64,000 nt of DNA from Flavobacterium sp. (lineage in GTDB: Bacteria > Bacteroidota > Bacteroidia > Flavobacteriales > Flavobacteriaceae): the NCBI RefSeq assembly GCF_004295795.1, contig NZ_SEBR01000010.1, positions 90,720 to 154,719 on the forward strand. Direction: 5' to 3'. The notes under the pieces are model-generated. The model was given only the letters and a program-made list of their open reading frames with translations. It ran no database searches and was not told the origin of the DNA. The position numbers and the translations under genes were made by a program. Each line of letters begins with the position of its first letter. The first letter of the stretch is position 1. Shown piece after piece: positions 52,798-61,218 of the stretch.

Positions 52798-53124
52798 TTT
52801 TTAGCGCAGCGAAGCAAGCTAAAAAGCAAATAAACGCTTCCGATTAGTCCGCGGCCTAAGCACAAAACGCGGGCACCTGACGTCCCAAAAATTCGCTGAA
52901 ATGGAAACTGTTTGAGCGACCCAAAAAGTAAGTCGTTTCGGCAAAGCTTTCCCGCGAGTTTTTTCATTTCCGAATTTTTGGGGCTGTCAGGTCGCGTTTT
53001 TGGTTCAGCCGCAAGGCCTTTTTGCTACTTTTGCGGCCAGGCAAAAGTAGTCCCGCGGAAAGCGACGAACAACAACATCCGGCAGCGCAGCTGCCGCAAA
53101 CACAAAAAAAGCGCAGCTTTTTTT
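52798..53124 (-). repeat. Multi-hairpin repeat element, copy B (inverted)
   Basis: The same five-stem layout as copy A on the opposite strand: P4 TTTTTAGC/GCTAAAAA, P3 from CCTGACGTCCC to GGGGCTGTCAGG (52876-52991), P2 CTACTTTTGC/GCAAAAGTAG (53025-53050), P1 CGGCAGC/GCTGCCG, P0 AAAAAAAGC/GCTTTTTTT. Copies A and B face each other, making the whole 52.1-53.1 kb stretch a loose inverted repeat. Confidence 0.75.
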
Positions 53125-53205
53125 ATCGAGGTTTCGAGAGTGAGCAATTGGTCGGCGAAAAAGAGAAACTTAATTATGGAATTTTTAATTTCAGGTACCG
53201 CCTGA

Positions 53206-53237
53206 AAATAAAAAACTCCGGTAATCAGCCGGAGTTT
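53206..53237 (-). terminator. Terminator of the rpoD transcript
   Basis: Read on the minus strand, AAACTCCGGC and CCGGAGTTT pair around a short loop and are followed by a T-rich run. It lies about 200 bp after the rpoD stop. Confidence 0.7.
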
Positions 53238-53266
53238 CAATCATCAATCAAAAAACGAACAGTTAA

Positions 53267-53422
53267 TCAGACTGTTGTTGCTATAGCGATTTCCGCAAGG
53301 GAAAATGGCATCATTGTTTCAATTCCAAACATACGGATAATTTTGGAAATGCAAGTTTCAAGATTAAATTTAACTTTTTCAGGATTAACATCACTACGCG
53401 TTGTTTTATTCAACAAACGCAT
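53267..53422 (-). CDS. Possible 51-residue protein after rpoD
   Basis: Below the ORF-track cutoff. An ATG 8 bp after the rpoD stop opens a 51-codon frame (MRLLNKTTRSDVNPEKVKFN... ending in AEIAIATTV) that closes before the terminator. It has a basic start and a helical-looking middle. It fits the space between rpoD and the terminator, but the length is close to what chance could give. Confidence 0.3.
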   Translation of the reverse strand: MRLLNKTTRSDVNPEKVKFNLETCISKIIRMFGIETMMPFSLAEIAIATTV

Positions 53423-53430
53423 GGATTCGA

Positions 53431-54294
53431 TTATCCCAAATATGTTTTTAGAATCTTGCTTCTTGAGGTGTGTTTCAGGCGACGGATCGCTTTTTCCTTG
53501 ATCTGACGTACGCGTTCACGTGTCAAATCAAAAGTCTCGCCAATTTCTTCGAGAGTCATCGGATGTTGGTCGCCCAATCCGAAGTACAAACGAACTACGT
53601 CGGCTTCACGTGGCGTCAAAGTTTCCAAAGAACGCTCGATTTCGGTGCGCAAAGATTCGTGGATCAATTCGCGGTCCGGGTTTGGAGACTCGCCCGAACG
53701 CAAAACGTCGTAAAGGTTTGAATCTTCACCTTCTACCAAAGGCGCGTCCATCGAAAGGTGACGTCCGGAGTTTTTCATCGACTCTTTTACGTCATTGACC
53801 GTCATGTCAAGTTCTTTCGCGATTTCCTCGGCACTTGGCGGACGCTCGTTCGATTGCTCCAACAAAGCATACATCTTGTTGATCTTGTTGATCGATCCGA
53901 TCTTGTTCAATGGCAAACGCACAATACGCGATTGTTCGGCCAAAGCCTGAAGAATCGACTGACGAATCCACCAAACGGCGTAAGAAATGAATTTGAAACC
54001 ACGAGTTTCATCGAAACGCTGCGCGGCTTTGATAAGGCCAAGGTTTCCTTCGTTGATCAAATCGGGAAGTGTCAAACCTTGGTTCTGGTATTGTTTTGCT
54101 ACCGAAACCACAAAACGCAAATTGGCTTTCGTCAACTTTTCAAGTGCTCTTTGGTCTCCGGCTTTAATCTTTTGTGCTAGTTCCACCTCTTCGTCGGCGG
54201 TAATGAGGTCGACTTTCCCAATTTCCTGAAGGTACTTGTCCAATGAAGCTGTTTCCCGGTTGGTAACCTGCTTCGTAATTTTAAGTTGTCTCAT
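53431..54294 (-). CDS. rpoD: Primary sigma factor RpoD (SigA)
   Basis: The housekeeping sigma factor, 287 residues, the short form of Bacteroidota that lacks most of region 1.1. Region 1.2 ([20 protein letters not shown]), region 2 ([42 protein letters not shown]-like stretch), region 3 and region 4 ([27 protein letters not shown]) are complete. It matches the TAnnTTTG promoter grammar seen in the window. Confidence 0.95.
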   Translation of the reverse strand: MRQLKITKQVTNRETASLDKYLQEIGKVDLITADEEVELAQKIKAGDQRALEKLTKANLRFVVSVAKQYQNQGLTLPDLINEGNLGLIKAAQRFDETRGFKFISYAVWWIRQSILQALAEQSRIVRLPLNKIGSINKINKMYALLEQSNERPPSAEEIAKELDMTVNDVKESMKNSGRHLSMDAPLVEGEDSNLYDVLRSGESPNPDRELIHESLRTEIERSLETLTPREADVVRLYFGLGDQHPMTLEEIGETFDLTRERVRQIKEKAIRRLKHTSRSKILKTYLG

Positions 54295-54427
54295 GTAATG
54301 ATTCCCTTTTTTTTAAGAAGATACAGTTGTTATACGGTTGGTTGGCGCAAAAAGTTACAAAATCGAAAAAAAAGTTTGTTAAGTTTTTTCGGCGATCGAT
54401 TTTACTATATTTCGCGAAAATTCCACA

Positions 54428-56341
54428 ATGAAAAATCTTATCAATTTTTTGTTAATGTTTTGTGTCGTCTCGGTGTTTGCCCAAAAGGGAATCGATCCGA
54501 CGGATGAAGATGTGTCGCTTGCCAAAAAATTGCGCGAACAATACGCCAAACATGACGTCGCGATCCTTGAAAGTTCGGATATCGTCAGTTTCGGGCTCAA
54601 TAAATCGGCGGGAAAAGTCACGGTCCAAAACAAGATCCGCGAAAAGCTGATGAACATCAACCATCGCGCCGACATTTACAAGTACGAATTTTACGACAGC
54701 GAATCGAAGATCGACAACTTCAACCTAAAATTCCGAAACGAGAAAAACGCAAAATTTGCCGTAAAGGACGAATTCTACAAAGACCGCGATCTTTTCTACA
54801 ACGACGCGCGCGTGAAGCACATGGAAGTCGATTTTCCGGTGCAAGGTTATATGTACAATTATGAAATGGACAAGACGTACAACGACGTCAAGTACTTCAC
54901 GTCGCTTTATTTCAACGACGAATTCCCGGTCGTGACCAAGAAAATCGAGATCACGGTCCCGAAATGGCTCAATGTCGAACTTCGCGAATTCAATTTTGCC
55001 GGAAACGACATCAAGAAAAATCAAACCGCGAACAAAGACGGGGAAACGGTTTTCTCTTACGAAATGAAGAACGTGTCGGCGCTCTACAAGGAAGACAATG
55101 CGCCGGGGCGAACCTATATTTATCCGCACATTCTCGTTTTGGCCAAATCCTATAATAAGGACGGAAAGGAGACGCGTTTGTTTTCCTCGTCGGAAGATCT
55201 TTATAAATGGTACAAGTCCTTGGTCGATATGATGAAGGATGACGCGTCGGTATTGAAGCCGAAAGTGGACGAACTTACAGCGAGGGCAAAGTCTGACGAA
55301 GACAAGATCAAGGCCATTTATTATTGGGTTCAGGACAACATCCGATACATCGCATTCGAAGATGGCATCGCAGGTTTCAAACCGGATGAATCCCAAAACG
55401 TGTTCACAAAACGCTATGGCGACTGTAAAGGAATGGCGAACCTGATCAAACAAATGCTCAAAGTTGCGGGCTATGACGCGCGTTTGACGTGGATCGGAAC
55501 CAAACATATCTCCTACGATTATTCGGTGCCGTCGCTTGCCGTCGACAATCACATGATCTGTACTTTGCTGTTCAAAGGCAAGAAATATTTCCTTGACGGA
55601 ACAGAGAAATACGGCGCTTTTGGTGTGAATGCCGAGAGAATCCAGGGCAAAGAAGTCATGATCGAAGACGGCGAAAAATTCATTCTGGACAAAATTCCGG
55701 CGGCGAACACGCAGTCGAACAAAGAATCCTACGCGATCAATCTTGCCATCGAGAACGAGACTTTGAAAGGCAAATGTTCCAAGACGTTTTTGGGCGAAAG
55801 CTGTTCGGAATTCCTTTACGGATACAACCGCTTCGGACTCGAACGCAAGCAAGATGCGCTGGAACGCTACCTGTCTTTTCGCGACAAGAATATCCAGGTT
55901 TCGAACGTCGTCACGACCGATCTTCTGAACCGCGAGCAACAACTTAAACTCGATTACGACGTTTTGGTCGCCAATAAAGTCTCAAGCTTTGACGGGGAAA
56001 TTTACGTCGACCTCGATTTCGTGCGGGAATACGGCGGATTCGACTTCAAGGAGCGCAAAACCGACTACGAATTCGACTATAAGAACCAATACGATTCGTC
56101 GATTACGGTCGCGATTCCGTCGGGTTACAAAGTTTCGAAATTGCCCGAGAATCTCACGGTCAGCTCCAAGGATTACGATATTTCTGTCACGTTTACCCAG
56201 ACTCCGAAGGAAATCATCTGCAAAAAGAATTTCGTGTTCAGGAATGGCGTGATCCGCTCGAGCGATTTCGTAACCTGGAACGACACCCAAAAGAAACTCA
56301 ACGACATTTACAAACAGCAAATCGTGCTGAACAAGATCTAA
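54428..56341 (+). CDS. DUF3857/transglutaminase-like exported protein, triad intact
   Basis: The product has 637 residues with a signal peptide (FLLMFCVVSVFAQ). An N-terminal DUF3857 beta domain is followed by a transglutaminase-like core with Cys in YGDCKGMANL, His in VDNHMICTL and Asp in FLDGTEKYG, then a C-terminal beta domain. The triad is complete, so a peptidase or transamidase activity in the periplasm is possible. It precedes its paralogue by 12 bp. Confidence 0.82.
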   Translation: MKNLINFLLMFCVVSVFAQKGIDPTDEDVSLAKKLREQYAKHDVAILESSDIVSFGLNKSAGKVTVQNKIREKLMNINHRADIYKYEFYDSESKIDNFNLKFRNEKNAKFAVKDEFYKDRDLFYNDARVKHMEVDFPVQGYMYNYEMDKTYNDVKYFTSLYFNDEFPVVTKKIEITVPKWLNVELREFNFAGNDIKKNQTANKDGETVFSYEMKNVSALYKEDNAPGRTYIYPHILVLAKSYNKDGKETRLFSSSEDLYKWYKSLVDMMKDDASVLKPKVDELTARAKSDEDKIKAIYYWVQDNIRYIAFEDGIAGFKPDESQNVFTKRYGDCKGMANLIKQMLKVAGYDARLTWIGTKHISYDYSVPSLAVDNHMICTLLFKGKKYFLDGTEKYGAFGVNAERIQGKEVMIEDGEKFILDKIPAANTQSNKESYAINLAIENETLKGKCSKTFLGESCSEFLYGYNRFGLERKQDALERYLSFRDKNIQVSNVVTTDLLNREQQLKLDYDVLVANKVSSFDGEIYVDLDFVREYGGFDFKERKTDYEFDYKNQYDSSITVAIPSGYKVSKLPENLTVSSKDYDISVTFTQTPKEIICKKNFVFRNGVIRSSDFVTWNDTQKKLNDIYKQQIVLNKI

Positions 56342-56353
56342 CCAAACATCAAA

Positions 56354-58507
56354 ATGAGGACTATTTACATTGCGTTATTTACGCTGTTTTCGTTCGTGGC
56401 TTCGGCTCAGGACAAAGAGGAAGTGCGGGAATTTTTTTGGGGAAAAGACGATCCGGCCAAGTCGGCCAAAGACGTTCCCGAAAAATGGAACAACGAATCG
56501 GCGGTCATTTTGTACAAATACCAGTTTTACGATTACCACAAATTCGGCAAACGCGTCAAATATGTGAGCGCGGCCAGAAAGCGAATCAAACTTCAGGATG
56601 CGGCGGCCGTGAAGGAATTTTCTGAATTTTCGTTCGAGGAAAGATTCGTAACCGACAAAGGTTTCAAGTACAAAAAAGGCACGAATACCGTCGGGATCAA
56701 AATCGTGAAACCCGATGGAAAAGAAGTGATCGTCGACGTGGAAAAAGAGTCCAAAAAAGTCGATAAGGAAAACAAGATCGCCATCGGAAACCTTGAAGTG
56801 GGCGACATCATCGACTTTTATTCGTACAGATTCGAGCCGTTCGAGTCGATGTATGCGTTTGGGTTCGATCCGGTGGAAACGACTTTGGGAGACGAATATC
56901 CGATAAAAGATTTCAAACTCGCCTTCAACACTGAAAACGACTTTTTCGTCAACTTCAACACGTTTAACGGAGCGCCCGAACTCAAGCAGATCGAAACCGG
57001 GAAAAGCAACGACAGACGCTACGAACTGGTCGCCTCCGAAATTCCCAAAAACGACTTTCCGCGCTGGTTTTATCCGCTAGTGGAATTGCCTTGCTACAAG
57101 TTCCAGGTGTATTTTGCGCGCTCGGGCAAGTTCGAGAAAATGGCGATGGCGTTCCTTCCGGAAAGCGAAAAAATCATCAAGAAAGACGTGACCAAGGAAG
57201 ACATCATGACTTTCTACAACAAGAAATATTATCCGTTCGGCGATTTGGGCCAGGTGGAAAAATTCCTCAAGGACAAAAAGTTCGAAAGCGACGAGGAAAA
57301 GTTGCGCGAGGTGTACTATTTCACGCGTCACATGTATTACACGCGCTATCTCGAGGCGATCGTGGCCGAACAGTCGAAGATTTTCCCGGCTTTCCAGCTT
57401 TACGGAATGGTGCCGCAATTTCTGGGCGACGAAGAAGCGTTCATCAAGTATTTCATGGCGTTCATGAAGGACAACAAGATCGATTACGACATCATTTTGT
57501 GCATGCCGAGATACGATGGCCCGATCTCGGGTTTGCTGATCGAGAAAGACATCAAGGTCATCATTCGCGCGAACACGGCAAAACCGATGTATCTGCAACA
57601 TTTTTCGGCGTTCACGAGTCCGGATCAGTTCGAGGAAAACCTCGAGAATACCGAGGCTTTCGTGTTGAATCTGGCAAGGCACAAAAAAGTTACCGATGTC
57701 ACGAAAGTCACGCTTCCGGGCACGACGAAAGAGGAAAACGCATCCATCGGAATACTGAAAGTCAAGACCGATGCAGATATGAAAGGACTTTCGATCGACA
57801 GAAAACTCAAGTTCCTAGGACATTTGAAGGAAGACGAGCAGGAAAGACGTTTGTATTTCTTCGATTATGTGGATGCGGACTACGAGAAATATCAGACGAA
57901 AAAGCTCGAAGATTTGATCCGTTCGGACAAAAAACAGGAAAAATTCCAAAAAGAATACGCGGCAATCGTAAACAAATCGCGCGACAACCAAAAAGAAGCG
58001 CTCGAAAAAATGGTCGAGGATGAATTCGACATCAAACCGACAGATTACAAATTTTCGGTACTGAACAGCGGCCGTTACGGAAAAGGTTCGGCCATGGAAG
58101 TCGAGGAAAAATTCGAACTCAAAGACGCGTTCATGAAGAAAGCGGGAGAGAATTACGTACTGGAAGTGGGTAAAATCATCGGCGGACAAGTGGCGCTTGA
58201 TGCCAAGGACAAGAAGCGTACGAACAACGTTTATATGTCGTTTCCTCGCAGTTTCGCCAATGAGATCGAGTTTGAGATTCCGTCAGGTTACACCGTTACC
58301 GGAATTGACAAACTCAACAAGAATGTCGTGAATTCTGCTGGTGGGTTTGTTAGTTCGGCTAAAATTGATGGTACTAAACTTGTCGTTAAGACCAATAAAT
58401 ACTATACGAATTATTACGAGCCTAATGCTAATTGGTCTAAGATGGTGGAGTTTTTGGAGGCGGCTTTTCAGTTTACGCAGGAGAAGGTTTTGTTGAAGAA
58501 GGCTTAG
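56354..58507 (+). CDS. DUF3857-type exported protein, catalytic Cys absent
   Basis: The product has 717 residues with a signal (LFTLFSFVASAQ). It shares the domain order of the upstream gene, but where that one has YGDCKGMANL this one has LGDEEAFIKY, and the His and Asp sites are not recognisable. So it looks like a non-catalytic partner. The 12-bp spacing suggests one operon and perhaps a complex. Confidence 0.8.
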   Translation: MRTIYIALFTLFSFVASAQDKEEVREFFWGKDDPAKSAKDVPEKWNNESAVILYKYQFYDYHKFGKRVKYVSAARKRIKLQDAAAVKEFSEFSFEERFVTDKGFKYKKGTNTVGIKIVKPDGKEVIVDVEKESKKVDKENKIAIGNLEVGDIIDFYSYRFEPFESMYAFGFDPVETTLGDEYPIKDFKLAFNTENDFFVNFNTFNGAPELKQIETGKSNDRRYELVASEIPKNDFPRWFYPLVELPCYKFQVYFARSGKFEKMAMAFLPESEKIIKKDVTKEDIMTFYNKKYYPFGDLGQVEKFLKDKKFESDEEKLREVYYFTRHMYYTRYLEAIVAEQSKIFPAFQLYGMVPQFLGDEEAFIKYFMAFMKDNKIDYDIILCMPRYDGPISGLLIEKDIKVIIRANTAKPMYLQHFSAFTSPDQFEENLENTEAFVLNLARHKKVTDVTKVTLPGTTKEENASIGILKVKTDADMKGLSIDRKLKFLGHLKEDEQERRLYFFDYVDADYEKYQTKKLEDLIRSDKKQEKFQKEYAAIVNKSRDNQKEALEKMVEDEFDIKPTDYKFSVLNSGRYGKGSAMEVEEKFELKDAFMKKAGENYVLEVGKIIGGQVALDAKDKKRTNNVYMSFPRSFANEIEFEIPSGYTVTGIDKLNKNVVNSAGGFVSSAKIDGTKLVVKTNKYYTNYYEPNANWSKMVEFLEAAFQFTQEKVLLKKA

Positions 58508-58619
58508 GTTTTTAGAGGAATGAGTAGGAGGCAAGAGCTCGTTTTGTGTATGCGATTCGATCTTGTTTCTTGCTTTTTTTTATGTTGAACGGATTAGATT
58601 ATCTATTCCGGGTATTTCA

Positions 58620-59300
58620 CTACAACTTGTCAATCTGGCCGCAAATATGATTTATGTGATCTAAGCCATATAGTAATGCACCTTCGTCGATTCCCATCCA
58701 TTGAAATAATTGTTTTATGAGGCCATACTGTTGTCGAGCGTATGTAGAAGCTTTAATAGAGTTTCCTGCGCTAAAACAGATAGGTTCGTGATGCGCAATT
58801 CTGTTTCGCAGGTTATTGATCTGGATTAACTGATTGAATACAAATGTTTGATTGTATTGGACTGCGGCAGTACTGGTGGGTTTGCCCGGAAAGATTTTCA
58901 GCAAGTTTTTTCCAGCCGCAGAATATTGATTGGGAGCGAACATAAATCTCCAAAATCCAAATCCAAGTTCGGCTACAAGCTTGTCATGGGTGTAGCTATG
59001 CTTTAATTTTGCAACTCCATCGTTAATGTTTTGAGCAGTTAGTCTGCATTTGTTATTGTTGAAGATTCCACCTGGAACGGCAGCGTCGCGTAGCCAATGC
59101 GAGCCAAGATTGGCTGTGTAGTGTAAGTCAATCCTGTTTCTTAATGCAATTTCAAAACAACTGATAATTGTAAAAAGTTCCTGTGATAGGCGGAGATTTA
59201 GACGATATAACGTCATAGCCTTTCTGGTATTTCCACAGGCTGTGTAATATCGGGTCATTCTGGCTGCTGACATTATATTTTCGAAGTCTTGAAATCTCAT
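58620..59300 (-). CDS. Abi_2/AbiF-like HEPN protein
   Basis: A cytoplasmic protein of 226 residues (217 from the second ATG, MSAARMTRYYTACG, a typical family start). The start MTRYYTACGNTRKAMTLYRLN and the stretch SCFEIALRNRIDLHY are characteristic of Abi-like proteins, and the HEPN motif RNRIAHHEP (R-x4-H) gives the expected RNase active site. Such proteins act as abortive-infection toxins, some with an RNA antitoxin. A small hairpin RNA unit lies divergently upstream. Confidence 0.85.
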   Translation of the reverse strand: MRFQDFENIMSAARMTRYYTACGNTRKAMTLYRLNLRLSQELFTIISCFEIALRNRIDLHYTANLGSHWLRDAAVPGGIFNNNKCRLTAQNINDGVAKLKHSYTHDKLVAELGFGFWRFMFAPNQYSAAGKNLLKIFPGKPTSTAAVQYNQTFVFNQLIQINNLRNRIAHHEPICFSAGNSIKASTYARQQYGLIKQLFQWMGIDEGALLYGLDHINHICGQIDKL

Positions 59301-59345
59301 GCTGTTAATTTGTTCTTTGACTGTAACTATTTACTTTTCGATTGC

Positions 59346-59394
59346 TTGTCACGTTTTTATTACTTGTTTGTCACGTTGATAATGTATATCTTTG
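59346..59394 (+). promoter_or_regulatory. Promoter and direct repeats for the small RNA upstream of the Abi gene
   Basis: TATCTTTG (59387-59394) fits the Bacteroidota -7 box, with TTG at 59364 (20-bp spacing) or 59368 (16-bp). Two direct repeats TTGTCACGT (59346 and 59368) are 22 bp apart, two helical turns, and the second overlaps the -33 position. This layout fits an operator. Confidence 0.6.
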
Positions 59395-59399
59395 CCTAA

Positions 59400-59452
59400 T
59401 CTTATTCCCGTTAGTCCCTGGGCTCGTCCAAACTAACGGGTTTCGTTTTTTA
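59400..59452 (+). ncRNA. Candidate abiF-type small RNA (promoter-hairpin-T-tract unit)
   Basis: A 9-bp stem CCCGTTAGT/ACTAACGGG carries a 16-nt loop that can fold further (TGGG with TCCA). It is followed by TTTCGTTTTTT. It begins a few bases after a good promoter and cannot be the terminator of a gene, as the upstream gene runs the other way. The result is a lone transcript of about 50 nt next to an Abi_2-like gene, where abiF-associated RNAs are known in other bacteria. I do not recall their exact consensus, so identity is unproven. Confidence 0.6.
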
Positions 59453-59716
59453 TAGGGTTTGCGACTTATCCCTCTTGTTGCGGTCTTTAATCAGTCGGTT
59501 TGCAAAGTGGTATCTTTGGACGTAGTCGACCCTTTGCGGAATAGCCTTTTTTCGCGTTAGGTTACATTTGCGGTTTAAGCGATTAGTCTATATTCGGGCT
59601 AACAATAATACTGAAAAGGTTAAGAGATCAATGATTGTGATTCTTATAAGAATCAACATCGTTAAAATTTCTCCCCGATATAGGTTGAGAGCTTACGCTC
59701 TCATCTTTTTTTTAAG

Positions 59717-60110
59717 CCAACTTCGCTTATGTTGGTTATTTTGCAGCGGCTGCGCCGCCGTTGGCTTTTAGTTTCTTTCGTCGCCTGTCCGGCGGGGACT
59801 TCTTTTACTTCATTGATTTTTATTGTTTTTTAAAGGATTCAGTGAACCTCGTTCCTCGGTTTGTCTGGTAACAAAAGAAGCAAAAATGCCTTGCGACACA
59901 CCGTTTTGGCGACCTGACAGCCTTGCAAATTCGGAAATTAAAGGAACTCGCGGGAACCTTCTTTCGAAATGACTTTCTCTTTAGGCCGCTCAAACAGCCT
60001 TTAATTTCGCGAATTTGCAAGGCGTCAGGTGCCCGCCAAAACGATGATGCCGCGGACTAATTGGAACTTTTTTTACTGATTTTTGGCTTGCGCGCTGTGC
60101 CAAAAATGGG
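59717..60110 (+). repeat. Multi-hairpin repeat element, copy C
   Basis: The same five-stem layout: P0 CCAAC/GTTGG, P1 GCGGC/GCCGC, P2 CTTCTTTT/AAAAGAAG (interrupted by about 60 bp), P3 CCTGACAGCCTTGCAAATTC with partner ending 60029, and P4 ATTTTTGGC/GCCAAAAAT (60079-60107). P3 has C where copy A has A, and the partner strand has G where A has T, so pairing is kept. 59453-59716 holds a GAGAGC/GCTCTC stem near 59689 and no gene. Confidence 0.75.
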
Positions 60111-60199
60111 CTCGCCTGGGGAGTTTTGGTTTTTACAGGGAGATTTTTTTTCACGAAGTGCTGCACGCGCCGGAAACTTTCGTCGAAACTGTTGTGTTT

Positions 60200-60400
60200 C
60201 GGTTCTCTCAAATAGCCTTTATTTTACTATGCAAGTTCCGTCCGTTCGCGTTTGTCGGGTCGCAGATTGCCAAGGCGTTAGGTATCAGCCAAAACGTTGA
60301 TGCCGAGGACTAATTGGATATTTTTATTGATCTTTGGCTTGCGCGCTGCGACAAAAATGGGCTCGCTCGGGGAGTCTTGGTTCTTATGGAAAGGTTTTTC
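60200..60400 (+). repeat. Degenerate partial second copy after copy C
   Basis: The right half of the element is repeated once more in weaker form: CCAAGGCGTTAGGTATCAGCC, then GATGCCGAGGACTAATTGG and TTTGGCTTGCGCGCTGCGAC. P3 lacks its left arm here, so this is a decayed tail-end copy. Confidence 0.55.
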
Positions 60401-60474
60401 GCGAATGGAATTCCAGTGTGAAAAGTTCGAAAATTACTAGAGCAAGATTTCGACGACGTGAAGGTTGGTAACGG

Positions 60475-61026
60475 TTACCTTATCTGTTTAAGTATGGTTA
60501 ACAAATCTGGAATCTTATTATTTTGGCTCTCAGTCCAAAAGTAATGGGAATTATCGATGCTTCCGTTATCCTTCAAAAATATAGATATGCGTTTAGAGTT
60601 TTGCCCGATATGAAAACTAAACCGAATTTCTTTCGTATTGAAAATATACGTAGTTGACTGTTTCTTTTCTGTTTTGTCGTTAAGGTTAGGGACAACGTAG
60701 GAGTCTAAGAAAGTTATGAATTCATCGATCTCGTTTAGGTCAATCCAAGACGATTTAAAATATGGTTTATTTCCTTCGTTGACTGTCATATCCATTTGCA
60801 AAGCCTTGATTTTTAAGTTAGACTTCAGATTAGTTGCCTCGATAGGGAAAAATGAGACAACTTCTCCAATTCCAGAAGTAAGTTGGGCCTTTACACTCCA
60901 GTCTCTATTGACTTGGATAAACTCTGCATTGTCAATAAATTTTCGGGTGTTCGAGTTGGAGTTTGTTTCCTGAGCATAGTTGGCCAAGGAAAACATAATC
61001 AGAAATATTTGAATTAGTGATTTCAT
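60475..61026 (-). CDS. Exported protein of unknown function
   Basis: The product has 183 residues from MKSLIQIFLIMFSLANYAQ (61026), a standard signal peptide. The track start 20 codons upstream adds a second hydrophobic stretch that is unlikely to be translated. The mature region is beta-rich with a WIDLNEIDEFITFLDSYV segment. The ORF at 60932-61186 overlapping its start is a shadow. No family is recognised. Confidence 0.7.
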   Translation of the reverse strand: MKSLIQIFLIMFSLANYAQETNSNSNTRKFIDNAEFIQVNRDWSVKAQLTSGIGEVVSFFPIEATNLKSNLKIKALQMDMTVNEGNKPYFKSSWIDLNEIDEFITFLDSYVVPNLNDKTEKKQSTTYIFNTKEIRFSFHIGQNSKRISIFLKDNGSIDNSHYFWTESQNNKIPDLLTILKQIR

Positions 61027-61218
61027 AATGAGTTTGACTGAATTTGTAATCGAAAATAAAATAAGTTGGAAAATAAAAATGACCACACTTATCTCGCAAA
61101 AATAAAAGTCTTTCCATTAGAAATTTAAGGCTTTCCGTTGGCGACGTTTTAGCTACCTCCATAAGTATCAATAGCACAAGAGCCAAATACCTATGTTTTT
61201 ACTGAGTGAGGCACTTAA

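Noticed and set aside
53022-53501. 159-residue ORF and the overlapping 52912-53205 ORF
   Set aside because: They lie over repeat copy B and the rpoD 3' end; codons are not protein-like.
60932-61186. 84-residue minus ORF
   Set aside because: Overlaps the signal-peptide start of the 60475 gene in another frame and has no own features.
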